Origin: Cellulomonas sp. Root930
Lineage (GTDB): Bacteria > Actinomycetota > Actinomycetes > Actinomycetales > Cellulomonadaceae
NCBI GenBank assembly: GCA_001429255.1
Contig: LMJI01000001.1
Span: 496,001 to 560,000, forward strand
Direction of reading: 5' to 3'
Length of the DNA: 64,000 nt
This document shows positions 36,616 through 44,452 of the stretch, piece by piece. The notes below the pieces were generated by a model. It made no database searches. It was not told where the DNA came from and worked only from the letters and a program-made list of their open reading frames with translations. A program made the position numbers and the translations under genes. Positions within the stretch are counted from its first letter, which is position 1; every line of letters begins with the position of its first letter.

Positions 36616-37206
36616 TCAGGCGTCCGGGTCGGTGACGAGCACGACGGAGATGCCGGTCCCCGCGTCCGCCGCGGAGAGCGTCGGGGCGCTCAGGCCGAGG
36701 GTGTCGGCGACGAGCTGGGCGGTGGCCACCTGGTCCTCGGTGGCGTAGTACACGACCGAGTCGTCGGTGGTCGCCTCCGTGTTGCCGGTGGTGACGGCCG
36801 TGAACCCGGCGGTCGTGAGCTTCTCCGCCTGCGCCGCGGCGAGGCCACCGATGCTGGCGGCGTTGAGCACCACGATCGGCGTGTCCATCACCGGGGTCGG
36901 CGCCACCGGCTCCTCCGCCGGCTCGGTCTCCGTGTCCGTGGGCGCCTCACCCTCGGTCGCGGTGTCGGAGGGCGTCTCCTGAGCCTCGGGGGACGTCGAG
37001 GTGCCCGGGAGGGTCGGGAGGTTCCCGTCGCGCGCCATGAAGTTCACCACGGCGAAGGCGAGCACCGGCGTGAGGACCAGGACGACCAGGAACGGCCACC
37101 ACCTGCTCCACGCCGAGCGGGGGGCGCGATGCACGCCTCGGGGGACGTCAGGGTTCGACGGGACGTCGAACTCGTCCTCGGGATAGGAGTACTCCGCCTT
37201 GCTCAC
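36616..37206 (-). CDS. VirR-like LytR_C membrane protein
   Basis: The 196-residue protein has a short cytoplasmic N-terminus, one membrane span ([22 protein letters not shown], here split by charged ends), a Thr/Glu/Pro-rich linker and a C-terminal LytR_C domain (about 105-196; [21 protein letters not shown]). M. tuberculosis VirR (Rv0431), which affects cell-wall integrity and vesicle release, has the same build. As there, the DUF3263 gene lies directly upstream. GTG start without clear ribosome-binding site. Confidence 0.85.
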   Translation of the reverse strand: MSKAEYSYPEDEFDVPSNPDVPRGVHRAPRSAWSRWWPFLVVLVLTPVLAFAVVNFMARDGNLPTLPGTSTSPEAQETPSDTATEGEAPTDTETEPAEEPVAPTPVMDTPIVVLNAASIGGLAAAQAEKLTTAGFTAVTTGNTEATTDDSVVYYATEDQVATAQLVADTLGLSAPTLSAADAGTGISVVLVTDPDA

Positions 37207-37312
37207 GGCGGACAGGCTAACGGCTCAGGCCATGGGGACGGGTCCACCTGGGGCAGGACGTGGGCCGTGTCACGTGCAGGGATGGGGACGCCGGCACGCA
37301 AAGACGGGTGGA

Positions 37313-37618
37313 TCAGGCGTCGCCGAGGCGGCGGGCGGTGCGAGCCCGCTGGCGCGAGGACCGCATGCGGCGCAGGCGCTTGATGAGCATCGGGTCGTGC
37401 GCGAGGGCCGCCGGGTCGTCGATCAGGGCGTTGAGAACCTGGTAGTACCGCGTGGCCGACATGTCGAACAGCTCGCGGATGGCCGACTCCTTGGCGCCCG
37501 CGTACTTCCACCACTGCCGCTCGAACGCGAGGACCTGCTCGTCACGCTCGGAGAGCCCGTCCGGGCGCGGGGTGCTGGGTGCCGGGATGTGACCGACGGT
37601 GATCGTCGCGGCGTCCAT
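37313..37618 (-). CDS. DUF3263 family protein
   Basis: The 101-residue protein matches DUF3263: SERDEQVLAFERQWWKYAGAKESAIRELFDMSATRYYQVLN. The helix-turn-helix-like segment (AIRELFDMSATRYYQVL) and the basic C-terminus (RLRRMRSSRQRARTARR) suggest DNA binding. Strongly conserved in Actinobacteria and paired with VirR-type proteins. ATG 37618 has AGGAGG 5 bases before it. A conserved palindromic motif (37695-37716) lies in its promoter. Confidence 0.88.
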   Translation of the reverse strand: MDAATITVGHIPAPSTPRPDGLSERDEQVLAFERQWWKYAGAKESAIRELFDMSATRYYQVLNALIDDPAALAHDPMLIKRLRRMRSSRQRARTARRLGDA

Positions 37619-37694
37619 GCGTCCTCCTGTGCTCTCGCGGGGCTCGGCCCGCACCCGGGGATGCTGACCGACAGCCGTCATCGTACGACCGTAA

Positions 37695-37716
37695 TGACAC
37701 ACGTGTCATTCCCGTC
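37695..37716. promoter_or_regulatory. GACAC-core palindromic motif upstream of DUF3263 gene
   Basis: TGACACACGTGTCATTCCCG... contains AATGACA-CACG-TGTCATT with its flanks. The first 13 bases plus most of the next 9 are repeated at 47560 before the pfkB-type gene. The GACAC core resembles the WhiA recognition motif. Confidence 0.45.
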
Positions 37717-37781
37717 GGCGCGTCGTCGCCCGTGTGCCGCGCGAGTCGTCCGCCCTGCGCCGGATCGGTAACCTCGCGGGC

Positions 37782-38459
37782 GTGACCGCCGCGCCGCTGG
37801 ACCAGCTCGTCGCCCCCGACTGGGCCGTCGCCCTCGCCCCCGTCGAGCCGCAGCTCCGTGCGGCGGGGCAGTTCCTGCGCGACGAGGTCGCGGCCGGACG
37901 CGGCTACCTGCCGGCCGGCGACGCCGTGCTGCGGGCGTTCCGGCGGCCGCTCGCGGAGGTCCGCGTGCTCGTCGTCGGCCAGGACCCCTATCCGACGCCT
38001 GGCCACCCGATGGGTCTGTCGTTCTCGGTGCAACCCGATGTCCGGCCCCTGCCGCGGTCGCTGACCAACATCTTCACCGAGCTGGTCGCGGACGTCGGCG
38101 TGGCACCCCCGACCAGCGGAGACCTGTCCCCGTGGGCCGACCAGGGCGTGATGCTGCTCAACAGGGTGCTCACGGTGCGTCCGGGGGCGCCCGCGTCGCA
38201 CCGGCGCCACGGGTGGGAGGCGGTGACCGACCGGGCGATCGCGGCCCTCGTCGAGCGCGGCGGCCCCCTCGTCGCGGTGCTCTGGGGCCGGGACGCGCAG
38301 TCGCTCAAGCCCGCCCTCGGGTCGGTGCCGACGGTCGAGAGCGTGCACCCCAGCCCGCTGTCGGCCAGCCGCGGGTTCTTCGGGTCCCGCCCGTTCTCCC
38401 GGGTGAACGCGCTGCTCGTGGCGCAGGGTGCGCAGCCGGTCGACTGGTCGCTGACCTGA
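37782..38459 (+). CDS. ung: Uracil-DNA glycosylase
   Basis: The 225-residue family 1 UDG removes uracil from DNA as the first step of base-excision repair. Motif A is [19 protein letters not shown] (catalytic Asp), and motif [19 protein letters not shown] holds the His and the DNA-intercalation loop. GTG 37782 gives the normal family length; an in-frame GTG at 37734 would add 16 residues without conservation. 24 bases separate it from the SGNH hydrolase. Confidence 0.95.
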   Translation: MTAAPLDQLVAPDWAVALAPVEPQLRAAGQFLRDEVAAGRGYLPAGDAVLRAFRRPLAEVRVLVVGQDPYPTPGHPMGLSFSVQPDVRPLPRSLTNIFTELVADVGVAPPTSGDLSPWADQGVMLLNRVLTVRPGAPASHRRHGWEAVTDRAIAALVERGGPLVAVLWGRDAQSLKPALGSVPTVESVHPSPLSASRGFFGSRPFSRVNALLVAQGAQPVDWSLT

Positions 38460-38483
38460 CGGTCGGCGCGGCAGACTGTCGCC

Positions 38484-39287
38484 GTGACTGAGTCCTCCTC
38501 CACGCCGCGCTGGTCCCGCTACGTCGCCATCGGCGACTCCTTCACCGAAGGGCTCTGGGACGACCCCGACGGCCGCGAGGCACCGCAGCGCGGCTGGGCC
38601 GACCTGCTGGCCTCCCACTTGTCCGACCGCCGCACCGAGGCGGGCGAGGAGCCGCTGCAGTACGCGAACCTGGCCATCCGCGGCCGGCTGCTCCGGCCGA
38701 TCCTGGTCGAGCAGGTCCCCGCGGCGATCGCCCTGAAGCCGGACCTGGTGAGCCTGGTCGGCGGCGGGAACGACATCCTGCGGCCCACCGCCGACATCGA
38801 CCGGCTGGCGCGCAACCTCGAGGCCGGCGTCGCCCGGTTGCGCGAGGCGGGCATCGACGTGCTGCTGGGCACCGGTGTCGACGCCGCGGAAAGCCCGCTG
38901 GTGAAGGCGACGCGCAGCCGCGTGGGCATCTACAACGCGCTCATCTGGTCGATGGCCCGGCGGCACGGCGCCTACGTCGTGGACCTGTGGGGCATGCGCT
39001 CGCTGCGCGACTGGCGCATGTGGGCCGAGGACCGGATCCACCTGACCACCGACGGTCACGCACGCGTGGCGCAGGGCGCGCTGGTGGGGCTGGGTCTGAC
39101 CCCGGACGACCCCGCGTGGGACGACCCGCTGACGCCGCTGCCGCCGACCCCGCGGATGCAGAAGGCCCGCGAGGACGCCGCCTGGGTGCGCGAGCACGTG
39201 TACCCGTGGGCGACGAGACGGCTCCGCGGGAAGTCCTCGGGCGACGAGCGGGTGCCGAAGCGCCCGGAGCTGTCGCCACTGGGGTGA
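38484..39287 (+). CDS. SGNH/GDSL-family hydrolase
   Basis: The 267-residue protein has the SGNH hydrolase blocks: nucleophile Ser in YVAIGDSFTEG, Gly in NLAIRGRL, Asn in VGGGNDIL, and Asp-His in RIHLTTDGHARVA. No signal peptide is seen, so it acts inside the cell on an ester such as a lipid or acetylated sugar. GTG start. The last 25 residues are basic. It follows ung in the same direction. Confidence 0.9.
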   Translation: MTESSSTPRWSRYVAIGDSFTEGLWDDPDGREAPQRGWADLLASHLSDRRTEAGEEPLQYANLAIRGRLLRPILVEQVPAAIALKPDLVSLVGGGNDILRPTADIDRLARNLEAGVARLREAGIDVLLGTGVDAAESPLVKATRSRVGIYNALIWSMARRHGAYVVDLWGMRSLRDWRMWAEDRIHLTTDGHARVAQGALVGLGLTPDDPAWDDPLTPLPPTPRMQKAREDAAWVREHVYPWATRRLRGKSSGDERVPKRPELSPLG

Positions 39288-39309
39288 CCTCGACCGAGGC
39301 GGTCGACGT

Positions 39310-40434
39310 TCACTTCACGCAGGCGATGAACGTCTCCGCCGTCGCCGGGGTGCTGCCGCCCGCGTCCCGCACGCCGTACGTGCCCCAGCCGTTCGGGGTG
39401 AACCGGTAGGTCTGGCCGGTGAGCGGAGCGACAACGATCCCTCCGGTGCGCACCTCGACCGTGTTCGCCGACAGGCCCGCCGACGTCCGCAGCGCGAACG
39501 CCGGAGCCATGTCTACGTCCGCGCGCCACCCGGCGAAGAACGGGTAAGCGCCGCTGACAGCCACCGTGGTGGTGATGCACGCGTTGTTCGCGTCGGTGCT
39601 GACCGTCGAGGTCGTCGTGTACGCGAGCGCCGGGTCGTACAGCGGCGGCGGCGCGTCGTACTGGCAGAGCTGGATCGTGTAGGTCTGCGACGACGAGATC
39701 GTCGCCTTCGAGCCCGTCCCCGTGATCTTCAGGACGCCGCCGACAGCCGTCGTCGTCGTCCACGCATAGCCGTTCCACTCGTCGAGCTGGTACTGGCTCG
39801 CGCTCGTGCCGCCGTTGAACGGGCGCTGGTCGACGCGCAGGTCCACCGTCCACGGCTGGCCGGTGGGGGACGTGCCCGTCACCGAGATCGAGGTGCAGAA
39901 CTGCTTCCCGTTCGACGTGATCGTCCACGCCGGGCTACCGGGCGGGAGGACCACGCCGACGCCCGGGGTCACCGGGCCCGTGGTCGCAGGGCCCGTGTAG
40001 CTCCACGCGGCCGGCACCGGCCACCCGCCGACGGTCACATAGACCTTCTGGGCGGACGCGGGGGTGAACGAGGTCGTCACCGAGGAGAGCGCCGTCGCTG
40101 CCGCCGTCACCGTCCCGCTGACCTCGAACCGCTTCGCCGCCGTCCAGGTCGACGAGGACGCGTCGTAGACGACGACCACCAGTGCCTTTCCGGTGCATCC
40201 GGCCACGTCGAGGTTGCTGACCGACACGCTCGATGCCGATCCCGACGTCGCAGCCGTCGTCACCGCGACGGCCTGGGACGTGCAGCGTCCCTGGCTGCTG
40301 GTGAACTGCCGCTTCCCGGTGTTCAACGAGAGCGCCGACGCGCTCGAGACCGAGGCCCCGAGCAGGGCGAGCAGGAGCGCAGCCACGAGCGCAGCGAGAG
40401 CATGGCGGTGCCGTGGCGAGCCGAGGGCGCTCAT
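39310..40434 (-). CDS. Secreted Ser/Thr-rich protein of the SipW/TasA-type locus
   Basis: The 374-residue protein has a clear signal peptide (about 1-35, ALVAALLLALLGASVSSASA). The body is rich in Thr, Ser, Val and Gly, predicted beta-rich, with a few Cys pairs (RCTSQ, AGCTG, FCTS, LCQY, ACIT, IACVK) that may form disulfides. No catalytic motif is seen. The start overlaps the signal peptidase stop as ATGA, so it belongs to the TasA-like/SipW operon and is probably a surface or fibre-associated protein. Not otherwise recognised. Confidence 0.75.
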   Translation of the reverse strand: MSALGSPRHRHALAALVAALLLALLGASVSSASALSLNTGKRQFTSSQGRCTSQAVAVTTAATSGSASSVSVSNLDVAGCTGKALVVVVYDASSSTWTAAKRFEVSGTVTAAATALSSVTTSFTPASAQKVYVTVGGWPVPAAWSYTGPATTGPVTPGVGVVLPPGSPAWTITSNGKQFCTSISVTGTSPTGQPWTVDLRVDQRPFNGGTSASQYQLDEWNGYAWTTTTAVGGVLKITGTGSKATISSSQTYTIQLCQYDAPPPLYDPALAYTTTSTVSTDANNACITTTVAVSGAYPFFAGWRADVDMAPAFALRTSAGLSANTVEVRTGGIVVAPLTGQTYRFTPNGWGTYGVRDAGGSTPATAETFIACVK

Positions 40435-41039
40435 GGCGACTCCCCTGACGCCACCAGCGCGCCGGGCACGCCCTGGCTCTCCGCGGTCTCCGCGAGGACG
40501 GCCGACGGTCCGACCTCGTCGTCGACCGGGTCACCGCCGTGGTCCTCGTCGCGGGGCCAGATGAGGATGGCCAACCCGAGTGCGATGAGTCCGCCCCAGA
40601 CGAACGGGCTCGTGATCAGCCCGGTCAGAAGGGCGACCTTGGGGATGTGTACGCGCGCGACGCCCAGCACGTCCGCGTCGTCGGGCGTGAACGAGTCGAC
40701 GAAGTCGTTGTTGTCGCCCTGGAGCTGCCAACCCTCGGTGTCGCCGCCGATGATGCGGTGGATGATGCGCGCGCCGTGGATCTCGCCCGGCTGGTACACC
40801 ACGATGTCGCCCACCTCGGGCTCGCCGCAGCGGGCGATCACGAGGTCACCGGTGTAGTACGTGGGCTCCATCGAGTGCCCGGACACGACCGTGAGCGTCG
40901 TGCACCCACCCAGGCTGGAGGGCCACACGAGCCAGGCGATCACGATCACGACGGCCGCCGACAGCGCGCTCCGGACGACGCGCAGCACCCGGCGCTCACG
41001 AGGAGCGCCGGGTGCTGCGGTGGTGTCCGTGTCAGGCAC
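40431..41039 (-). CDS. sipW: SipW-type signal peptidase I
   Basis: The 202-residue membrane peptidase has an N-terminal span (about 24-40), the catalytic Ser56 in VVSGHSMEPT, the box D-like GARIIHRIIGG where His94 replaces the Lys of classical bacterial enzymes, and LQGDNND. A second span (LITSPFVWGGLIALGLAILIWP) lies near the C-terminus. This Ser-His type is the ER-like SipW family, which matures TasA-like proteins. GTG 41039 has no ribosome-binding site; a CTG at 41069 would overlap the upstream stop as CTGA and may be the real start. Confidence 0.88.
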   Translation of the reverse strand: MPDTDTTAAPGAPRERRVLRVVRSALSAAVVIVIAWLVWPSSLGGCTTLTVVSGHSMEPTYYTGDLVIARCGEPEVGDIVVYQPGEIHGARIIHRIIGGDTEGWQLQGDNNDFVDSFTPDDADVLGVARVHIPKVALLTGLITSPFVWGGLIALGLAILIWPRDEDHGGDPVDDEVGPSAVLAETAESQGVPGALVASGESP

Positions 41040-41065
41040 GGTCGACGGCGTCGACTCTGCGGTCG

Positions 41066-41503
41066 TCAGCTGTAGATCGTGAGGCTCACGCCGGTGATGT
41101 CGTTGGCAAGCGTCGCGGTCGGGATCGACACGTCCAGGGTCGTGCCGGCGATCTTCGGCGCGGGGGTGGTCGGCGTGATGTCCGTCCAGCCCGCTGCGGT
41201 CTTGATGGCGACCTTGTAGTTGAGCGTGTCGCAGGCGGCGACGATGCTCGCGAACTTCACGGAGGATGCCGAGTAGGAGCCGGCGTTGACGCCGGTGGTG
41301 GCCAACGTCGGGGCGCCGAAGGTCACGGGGATGGCGACGACACCCTGGCAGTCGGCGCTGATGGTCGCCGAGCCGGCCTGGAACTTCGCCGAGCTCGTGA
41401 GCGACAGAGTGGACGCGGCAGCGAGCGACAGGCCCGCGACGCCGAGGACTGCCAGGCCGACGGCCAGGCCCTTGCGGGACTTCTTGGAATTCGAGGAAGC
41501 CAT
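41066..41503 (-). CDS. TasA/CalY-like protein with SipW-dependent signal
   Basis: The 145-residue protein starts with a long signal (KKSRKGLAVGLAVLGVAGL, then SLAAASTLSLTSSAKFQAG) of the 'alternate signal-mediated exported protein' class. The mature part is a small beta-rich domain with two Cys (ADCQG, AACDT). TasA-like proteins form extracellular fibres in Firmicutes biofilms; whether this one does so is inferred only from the adjacent sipW. ATG with AGGAG 7 bases upstream. Confidence 0.8.
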   Translation of the reverse strand: MASSNSKKSRKGLAVGLAVLGVAGLSLAAASTLSLTSSAKFQAGSATISADCQGVVAIPVTFGAPTLATTGVNAGSYSASSVKFASIVAACDTLNYKVAIKTAAGWTDITPTTPAPKIAGTTLDVSIPTATLANDITGVSLTIYS

Positions 41504-41705
41504 GGTGATCTCCTGATCGGGAAGGTGTCGGGGAGCGGTAAGACACCCGCCCACGGAGTCGCCGATCGGCGGTTCCTCCACTGACGTTATGCACTCAACC
41601 TGGTCGCCCGTCCAGGTCAAGGGGTGCCAGCACCCGGGGGGTCCGGAAGGTCTGTTTCTTTCACCCTGGAGGTATGCGGCGGACCTCCCAACCTGGACAC
41701 TCGAC

Positions 41706-42878
41706 CTACTGCGCGCCGGCCCCCAGAGGCAGCCAGGCGTCGAGCCGGGCGCCCTTCTCGGGCCCCGGCGAGAGGGCCAGCCGCCCGCCGACGAGCGACA
41801 GCCGCGTCCCCAGCCGGGCGGTCCCCGAGGGGGTGCCGGCGACGGCGGGGTCGTACAGCTCGCCGTCGTTCTCGATGCCGACGTGCAGGACGCCGTCGGC
41901 CACGTCGAGCTCGACGGCGAGCGACGACGCCGGGCCGTGCTTGAGCGCGTTGGTCAGCGCCTCTTCGACCACGCGGACCGCGAGCAGCCGCTCGCTGACC
42001 GTCAGGGAGGACGCGGACGGGTCGTCGAGGGCTCGGACGGCGTCGCTCACCACGAGGCGGGTGGCGATGCTCGCCGGGATGCGGCCCAGCAGCGCGCGCA
42101 GGGCCGGCACCAGCCCGAGCTCGAGCCGGTCGGGGTAGAGCAGCCGGCTCATCTCGCGGACGTCGATCTCGCGCGCCTCGTCGAGCTCGGCGCGCACCCA
42201 GGTCAGCGACTCGAGGTCGCCGTCGTCCAGGCCCCGCTCCCCGACGTGCGACAGGACGTCGGCCAGCCGGGCGTCGACCAGCACGAGCTTGGACTGGAGC
42301 GTGCCGTGCAGTCCCTCCGCGACGGCCCGGCGGACGCGGATCTCCTCCTGCTCGAGCGCCTTGAGGGCCACCTCGACGTGCACCGCGTTGCGCGTGGCGG
42401 ACCGGGTACGACGCCGGGCCGCGCGCCGGGTCACCATCGCCCACATGCCGATGCCCGAGGAGATCATCGCGAGGATGAAGCCGCTGAGCAGCTCCGCGTC
42501 GCGCACCGGGTCGGTGGCGTCGGGGTGGACGCCGAACACGAGCTGCGCCCAGAACCGGGCGCCCGCGGACGCCCCGGAGGCCACGACGACGCTCCCGACG
42601 ATCCACAGCACGCGGGTGGCGCGGTGGGCCTGCGCGGCGGCGAGCACCCCCACGAGAACCACGACCGCGGTCACGTTGGATGCGAACCGCGCCCAGAACG
42701 GCACCTGCGCCCACGCGGGGATGTACATGGCGTACACGAAGGTCGACTGCAGCGCCGCGCCGATCCCGTAGCCGAGGGCGACGATCGCGGTGCCTCGCAG
42801 CAGGGTGATCTGGTCGCGCAGCAGGTCGGCCCGGCGGACCGCGATGACCGTGGCGGAGTCGGTCGGCGACGTCGTCAT
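41706..42878 (-). CDS. NarL-type sensor histidine kinase
   Basis: The 390-residue protein has four or five membrane spans (about 28-165) and a HisKA_3-like dimerisation region with a divergent H-box (RRAVAEGLHGTLQSKLVLV). The ATPase domain shows VVEEALTNALKHG, LHVGIENDG and GTRLSLVGGRL. The H-box usually reads LHD; here Gly follows the His. It is divergent from, and probably partnered with, the LuxR-type regulator at 42992. Signal unknown. Confidence 0.87.
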   Translation of the reverse strand: MTTSPTDSATVIAVRRADLLRDQITLLRGTAIVALGYGIGAALQSTFVYAMYIPAWAQVPFWARFASNVTAVVVLVGVLAAAQAHRATRVLWIVGSVVVASGASAGARFWAQLVFGVHPDATDPVRDAELLSGFILAMISSGIGMWAMVTRRAARRRTRSATRNAVHVEVALKALEQEEIRVRRAVAEGLHGTLQSKLVLVDARLADVLSHVGERGLDDGDLESLTWVRAELDEAREIDVREMSRLLYPDRLELGLVPALRALLGRIPASIATRLVVSDAVRALDDPSASSLTVSERLLAVRVVEEALTNALKHGPASSLAVELDVADGVLHVGIENDGELYDPAVAGTPSGTARLGTRLSLVGGRLALSPGPEKGARLDAWLPLGAGAQ

Positions 42879-42991
42879 GCGGTGCTCGCTCCGTTCGCCG
42901 TCGTCCGTGGCACGCACCGGTGAGCGCTGCCGTCCATGGTCACCCGGCGCACAGCGCGCGGCGAACCCAGCCGCAGACGATACTGGCGGCG

Positions 42992-43663
42992 ATGAGTGTT
43001 CCCAGCACGACCGACCTGCGCATCGCCATCGTCGAGGACCAGCCGCTGTTCCGCTCGATGCTCGAGCACACCCTGTCCGGAACACCCGGCCTGCGGGTGG
43101 TCGCGTCGGTCGGCACGACGACCGAGGCGTCACGCGTCCTGCGTCCGGGGATGGTCGACTGCGCGATCCTGGACATCGACCTGCCGGACGGCAACGGCAT
43201 CTCCCTCGGCGTCACGCTGCGCCGCAGGATGCCGACGCTGGGCATCCTGCTCCTCTCCGCGCACGACGCCATGGACCTGCTGCTGGACCTGCCCGCGGAC
43301 GTCGCCGCCGGCTGGGGGTACCTGTCCAAGACGTCGTCGACGAGCGAAGAGGTGCTGGTCAACGCGGTGCGAGCGGCAGCGATCGGCGAGACCGTGCTCG
43401 ATCCCGCGCTGATCGCGCGGATGACCCCGCGGGCCGGGTCGGCCGTCGCGCGCCTCACCGACCGGCAGTACGAGGTGCTCCGACTGCTGGCGTCCGGCCT
43501 GTCGAACGCCGGCATCGGTGACCGCCTCGGCATCACCGAGAAGTCTGTACAGAATCACGTCAACGGGATGTACGCCACGCTCGGGATCGACTCGGACCCC
43601 CAGCGCAACCCCCGCGTGAGCGCCGCGCTCCGGCTTCTCGAGGAGACCGGCCCCGCCGTCTGA
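42992..43663 (+). CDS. LuxR/NarL-type response regulator
   Basis: The 223-residue protein has a receiver domain (1-125; IVEDQPLFRSML, phospho-Asp in CAILDIDLPDG, Lys in YLSKTSS) and a LuxR helix-turn-helix (about 155-215; LTDRQYEVLRLLASGLSNAGIGDRLGITEKSVQNHVN). ATG 42992 is chosen over the upstream in-frame GTG at 42920, which precedes non-conserved residues. It forms a divergent pair with the kinase at 41706. Confidence 0.9.
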   Translation: MSVPSTTDLRIAIVEDQPLFRSMLEHTLSGTPGLRVVASVGTTTEASRVLRPGMVDCAILDIDLPDGNGISLGVTLRRRMPTLGILLLSAHDAMDLLLDLPADVAAGWGYLSKTSSTSEEVLVNAVRAAAIGETVLDPALIARMTPRAGSAVARLTDRQYEVLRLLASGLSNAGIGDRLGITEKSVQNHVNGMYATLGIDSDPQRNPRVSAALRLLEETGPAV

Positions 43664-43715
43664 CGCCGTCCCGACGCACCCCCCAGGACTTCACCCGGTG
43701 CACCATGATCGACGC

Positions 43716-44336
43716 ATGGCTGAACGACGCGGCGGCGAGGCCGCTCCCCCGACCACCACGACTGTCCGCGGCGAGGACTGGTACGCGCGGGACCTGTCGG
43801 GCCAGGAGTTCCACAACGTCGAGTTCGTGGACCTCGACCTCACCGAGGCGTTCGGCGTCGGCGCCGTGTTCGAGGAGTGCGTCTTCCGGAACGCGAAGCT
43901 CAACGCGTCGGTGCACACCGACGCCGCGTTCATCAACTGCACGTTCCACCGGTCGAACTTCTTCGACGTGCGGTTCGAGCGGTGCAAGCTGATCGGCTCG
44001 AAGTTCGACGGCTGCACCTGGGACATCGCCAAGGTCGAGGGCGGCAACTGGTCCTTCGTCGGCCTCCCGGGCGCGGACCTGCGCTCGGCGACGTTCACGG
44101 GGGTGCGCCTGCGCGAGGCCGACCTCACCGGGGTCCGCGCGGTGGGCGGCACGCTGCGCGACTGCGACCTGGCCGGCGCGTGGCTGCACCGGGCCGACCT
44201 GACCGGGTGCGACCTGCGCGGGAGCGACCTGACGGGGATCGACCCCGCCACCGTCACGCTGGACCGCGCGATCATCACGCTCCCGCAGGCCGTCACGATC
44301 GTCGAGGCGATGGGACTGGACCTGCGGGCGGACTGA
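43716..44336 (+). CDS. Pentapeptide-repeat protein
   Basis: The 206-residue protein has tandem A(D/N)LxX repeats from about residue 30, for example NVEFVDLDLTEAFG, NCTFHRSNFFDVRFERCKL, then ADLRSATFTGVRLREADLTGV and RADLTGCDLRGSDLTGI. These build a right-handed square beta-helix. Some relatives (MfpA, Qnr) mimic DNA and protect gyrase, but the repeat pattern here does not prove that. ATG 43716; an in-frame GTG at 43698 would add six residues. Confidence 0.88.
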   Translation: MAERRGGEAAPPTTTTVRGEDWYARDLSGQEFHNVEFVDLDLTEAFGVGAVFEECVFRNAKLNASVHTDAAFINCTFHRSNFFDVRFERCKLIGSKFDGCTWDIAKVEGGNWSFVGLPGADLRSATFTGVRLREADLTGVRAVGGTLRDCDLAGAWLHRADLTGCDLRGSDLTGIDPATVTLDRAIITLPQAVTIVEAMGLDLRAD

Positions 44337-44347
44337 CCGCGCGGGTC

Positions 44348-44376
44348 GTTCCCGAGACGTTCACCGCGTCGTCATC
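44348..44376 (+). promoter_or_regulatory. PHO-box-like direct repeats upstream of phoX
   Basis: Repeats GTTCCCG (44348), GTTCACC (44359) and CGTCATC (44370) are spaced exactly 11 bases. The middle one is a perfect match to the PhoP core GTTCACC of Streptomyces. The site lies 77-105 bases before the phoX start, so phosphate-starvation control by PhoP is likely. Confidence 0.65.
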
Positions 44377-44452
44377 CGGTGTCCGTTCTGCCGCATCCGC
44401 CCGACCGGCACGGTGGGAGCACCACTGTGCACGGCGACGGAGGGTTCCCTCG

